DNA from: Methanobrevibacter sp.
GTDB taxonomy: Archaea > Methanobacteriota > Methanobacteria > Methanobacteriales > Methanobacteriaceae
Length of the DNA: 6,862 nucleotides
Reading direction: 5' to 3'
Assembly: GCA_016291275.1 (NCBI GenBank)
Contig: JAEEWY010000080.1
Location: 1 to 6,862 of the forward strand
A model generated the notes under the pieces. The model had not been told where the DNA came from and did not search any database. It saw only the letters and a program-made list of their open reading frames with translations. The translations under genes were made by a program, and so were the position numbers. Positions within the stretch are counted from its first letter, which is position 1, and each line of letters starts with the position of its first letter. This document shows positions 6,081 to 6,862 of this stretch, piece after piece.

Positions 6081-6862
6081 ATGATGTTTAAAAGTATTTT
6101 AGACGATTTAAATATCTCTAAGAATGATTTTTTCCATTTATTCATTTTAACAGTATTTAGTATTCTAATCACTTATGCCCTCATAAATTTCAATCAGGTT
6201 TTAGGAATTTACTGTTCTGATGTTTTCATTTATTTATCAAATTCCCTTGTTTTTGCAGGTTACCAATCAAGTGTCCTGTATCTTTACTTGTCTCCAGTTA
6301 TTTGCATTTTAACAGCTATTTTATTCAAGTTAGGAGTTTTATCTGAAATATCTCTTTATATTGTAACTGGAATCTTTTGCATATTTGCAAACATAGGAAT
6401 TTACGTGCTTTTAAAGAATAAGTTCAGTTCATTATTAAGCCTTTGCGGTGCATTTCTTTTCGGAAGCTTTTCCCTTTTATTGCTTTGGTGGGCAAATGGA
6501 ACATTGGATGTGCCTGCAGTAGCTTTATCAATTTGGACAATCATTTTCACTATTCTTGCTGTTGATAAGGATTCAAAATATTATATGATAGCTATTCCGT
6601 TATTTGTTTTAGCTGTTTTCACACGTTACACTGCATTATTTTTGCTCCCTTTGATATTGTTGCATTATCTTTCCAAGCATGATTTTTTCACAAATCTGGA
6701 TTTGTTGATTGTGAATAGGCAAGAATTTTCTAAAAAACTCAAATCCTACATAAAAAGCGAGGAATTTAGGAATATACTTAAATCATGTGCAATAGCTTTT
6801 GTTTTGGTCGCGCTCTTTTCAGCTACAATTTTAGCTTATGGATCTAATTTGTCATTCTTAAC
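6081..6862 (+). CDS. Partial multi-pass membrane protein, GT-C/GT39-like
   Basis: An open frame runs from ATG at 6081 off the right edge (260 codons, C-terminus missing). After a short cytosolic start (MMFKSILDDLNISKND) hydrophobic helices appear near residues 19-37, 66-83, 91-111, 117-136, 144-160, 167-181, 184-197 and 235-253. The first outside loop has GIYCSDVFIYL with Asp47, in the place where GT-C enzymes keep a catalytic acidic residue. FTRYTALFLLPL (180-191) also resembles GT39-like archaeal proteins. Those enzymes use polyprenyl-phosphate sugars outside the membrane to modify proteins or glycans. An in-frame TAA at 6051 limits the start. Adjacent ATGs at 6081 and 6084 compete; the partial site GTGA at 6073-6076 fits either. 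It follows ubiA by 98 bp on the same strand. Membrane topology is clear, the enzymatic role is tentative. Confidence 0.7.
   Translation, partial: MMFKSILDDLNISKNDFFHLFILTVFSILITYALINFNQVLGIYCSDVFIYLSNSLVFAGYQSSVLYLYLSPVICILTAILFKLGVLSEISLYIVTGIFCIFANIGIYVLLKNKFSSLLSLCGAFLFGSFSLLLLWWANGTLDVPAVALSIWTIIFTILAVDKDSKYYMIAIPLFVLAVFTRYTALFLLPLILLHYLSKHDFFTNLDLLIVNRQEFSKKLKSYIKSEEFRNILKSCAIAFVLVALFSATILAYGSNLSFL

Overview
The window looks like a chromosomal segment of a methanogenic archaeon of the order Methanobacteriales, most likely Methanobrevibacter. The grounds are the very AT-rich DNA with A/T-dominated spacers, GGTGA-type ribosome binding sites, TTTATATA-like archaeal promoter elements, and the gene set: a separate biotin-bearing pyruvate carboxylase subunit B, an archaeal-lipid UbiA prenyltransferase and an inositol-1-phosphate synthase. 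The genus is a judgement from protein and codon style, not a database result.

Layout. Two genes are transcribed leftward: pycB (219-1946) and a myo-inositol-1-phosphate synthase (2306-3400). They are separated by a 359-bp A-rich spacer that contains a 19-bp tandem repeat. A 250-bp divergent promoter region (3401-3650) follows. Three genes then run rightward: a GT4-like cytosolic glycosyltransferase (3651-4997), digeranylgeranylglyceryl phosphate synthase of the UbiA family (5110-5982), and the first 260 codons of a polytopic membrane protein resembling GT-C/GT39 glycosyltransferases (6081 to the window end). No RNA genes, insertion sequences, CRISPR arrays or prophage genes were seen.

How the genes fit together. 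PycB supplies oxaloacetate by carboxylating pyruvate, and needs a biotin carboxylase subunit encoded elsewhere. The other genes lean towards the cell envelope. Inositol-1-phosphate feeds archaetidylinositol head groups, the UbiA enzyme adds the second geranylgeranyl chain of the archaeal lipid core, and the two sugar-transferase-like proteins could decorate lipids, glycans or surface proteins. That link is inferred from adjacency; the genes have separate promoters and do not form one tight operon.

The most distinctive non-coding signals are transcription end signals merged with stop codons. pycB and the inositol-phosphate synthase gene each have a hairpin containing the TAA followed by a U-rich tract, and the UbiA gene has T-runs straddling its TAG. 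There is also a perfect 9-1-9 inverted repeat just upstream of the ubiA TATA element, and two identical palindromic TTTATATAAA elements in the divergent spacer. I found no convincing evidence of a new multi-gene system. Coding content is ordinary core metabolism plus envelope genes, and the open questions concern regulation and the two glycosyltransferases' substrates.
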